Source: Sphingomonas adhaesiva
GTDB lineage: Bacteria > Pseudomonadota > Alphaproteobacteria > Sphingomonadales > Sphingomonadaceae
Direction of reading: 5' to 3'
Length of the DNA: 64,000 nt
Assembly: GCF_002374855.1 (NCBI RefSeq)
Contig: NZ_NWVC01000005.1
Span: 62,001-126,000, forward strand
This document shows positions 63,680-64,000 of this stretch, piece by piece; positions within the stretch are counted from its first letter, which is position 1, and every line of letters begins with the position of its first letter. Under the pieces are notes generated by a model that saw only the letters and a list, made by a program, of their open reading frames with translations, was not told the DNA's origin and did no database searches. The translations under genes were made by a program, and so were the position numbers.

Positions 63680-63998
63680 CGGCGGCGGCGCGGCGCACCG
63701 CCTCCAGGAAGGCGAGCCGCCGGGCATCGTCGGGCAGGGCCGGATCGTGACGTTCCGCCGCGGCGCGCGCGGCCAGCGTGGCGGCCCAGCGCCGGTGCGC
63801 ATCGTCCCCGGCGACCAGCGTCGCGGCGGGGAACAACTCGCCGGGCGTGGGGCCGTCGCCCAGCGCGGCGTGGCACAGCCCGCGCGGCGTGGTGGCGACC
63901 AGCAGCGGCCCCAGCGCGGTATCGACGCGCGACCAGCGGATCGTCACCCCCGCGCCGCCCTCCGCGAAGGTGGCGGGCGTCATGCCCAGCCGCGCGGC
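63672..63998 (-). CDS. Ada-like protein, 3' part, ending before the methyltransferase active site (5' end outside window)
   Basis: The frame is open at the window edge and reads AARLGMTPATFAEGGAGV, the junction between the helix-turn-helix and methyltransferase parts of Ada-type proteins, then TALGPLLVATTPRGLCHAAL as the start of the MGMT N-lobe. It ends with a TAG after RRLAFLEAVRRAAADG, in the region where Ada has GTAFQ and IPAG, so the PCHR active-site cysteine of O6-alkylguanine transfer is absent. The 60 bases to cpaF hold no continuation in another frame. It may be a regulator that has lost repair activity, or a decayed gene. The upstream half is not visible. Confidence 0.65.
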   Translation of the reverse strand, partial: AARLGMTPATFAEGGAGVTIRWSRVDTALGPLLVATTPRGLCHAALGDGPTPGELFPAATLVAGDDAHRRWAATLAARAAAERHDPALPDDARRLAFLEAVRRAAADG

Positions 63999-64000
63999 AT

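Overview
The window is GC-rich, densely coded DNA of chromosomal character. It most likely comes from an alphaproteobacterium of the Sphingomonadaceae (Sphingomonas-like). The reasons are the base composition, the many 1-4 base stop/start overlaps, four CtrA-type boxes, a set of sphingomonad-typical small proteins, a TPR/O-GlcNAc-transferase-like glycosyltransferase and a CpaF ATPase. I see no phage, plasmid, insertion sequence or CRISPR array. The content looks like core and semi-core metabolism with some lineage-specific operons.

Region by region. 1-5.4 kb: the end of an M14 carboxypeptidase, a bile-acid-symporter-like carrier, quinone-linked D-lactate dehydrogenase and a zinc-less MsrB. 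5.3-11.5 kb: a tightly overlapping four-gene minus-strand operon of 5-oxoprolinase, DUF969, DUF979 and DUF2891, probably for pyroglutamate uptake and use. 11.6-15.5 kb: envelope genes (secreted protein, coiled-coil lipoprotein, L,D-transpeptidase, small protein, Tat-exported DUF885 hydrolase). 15.5-20.3 kb: ABC exporter, PEBP protein and a HAMP-GGDEF-EAL signalling protein. 20.4-24 kb: two convergent glycosyltransferase genes, each preceded by a CtrA-like box. 24.1-27.2 kb: an operon of an AI-2E-family membrane protein, kynureninase and tryptophan 2,3-dioxygenase.

27.3-33.4 kb: an aryl-alcohol-type dehydrogenase, then a DctB/DctD-like two-component pair divergent from an alpha-ketoglutarate-permease-like MFS carrier. 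The DctD-like regulator lacks the GAFTGA loop needed to engage sigma-54. 33.5-36.9 kb: tRNA-Thr(GGT) with a recognisable promoter, two very small genes, aminopeptidase P, an HNH protein and an EF-hand lipoprotein. 37-44.3 kb: PEP carboxylase, a small membrane protein, a GC-rich tandem repeat, a ClC channel/exchanger and aminopeptidase N. 44.3-52.6 kb: M28 and M48 peptidases, an SDR protein, an EamA carrier, threonine aldolase, a REP-like repeat and penicillin-binding protein 1A.

52.7-58.5 kb: a six-gene operon of acyl-CoA-type enzymes (crotonase, thiolase-like protein lacking the usual cysteine, CitE-like lyase) with a kinase-like protein and two proteins of unknown role. This is the most likely place for an undescribed catabolic pathway. 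58.6-64 kb: a chemoreceptor, an aspartyl protease/PDZ protein, REP-like palindromes, CpaF and, at the edge, an Ada-like protein that ends before its methyltransferase active site.
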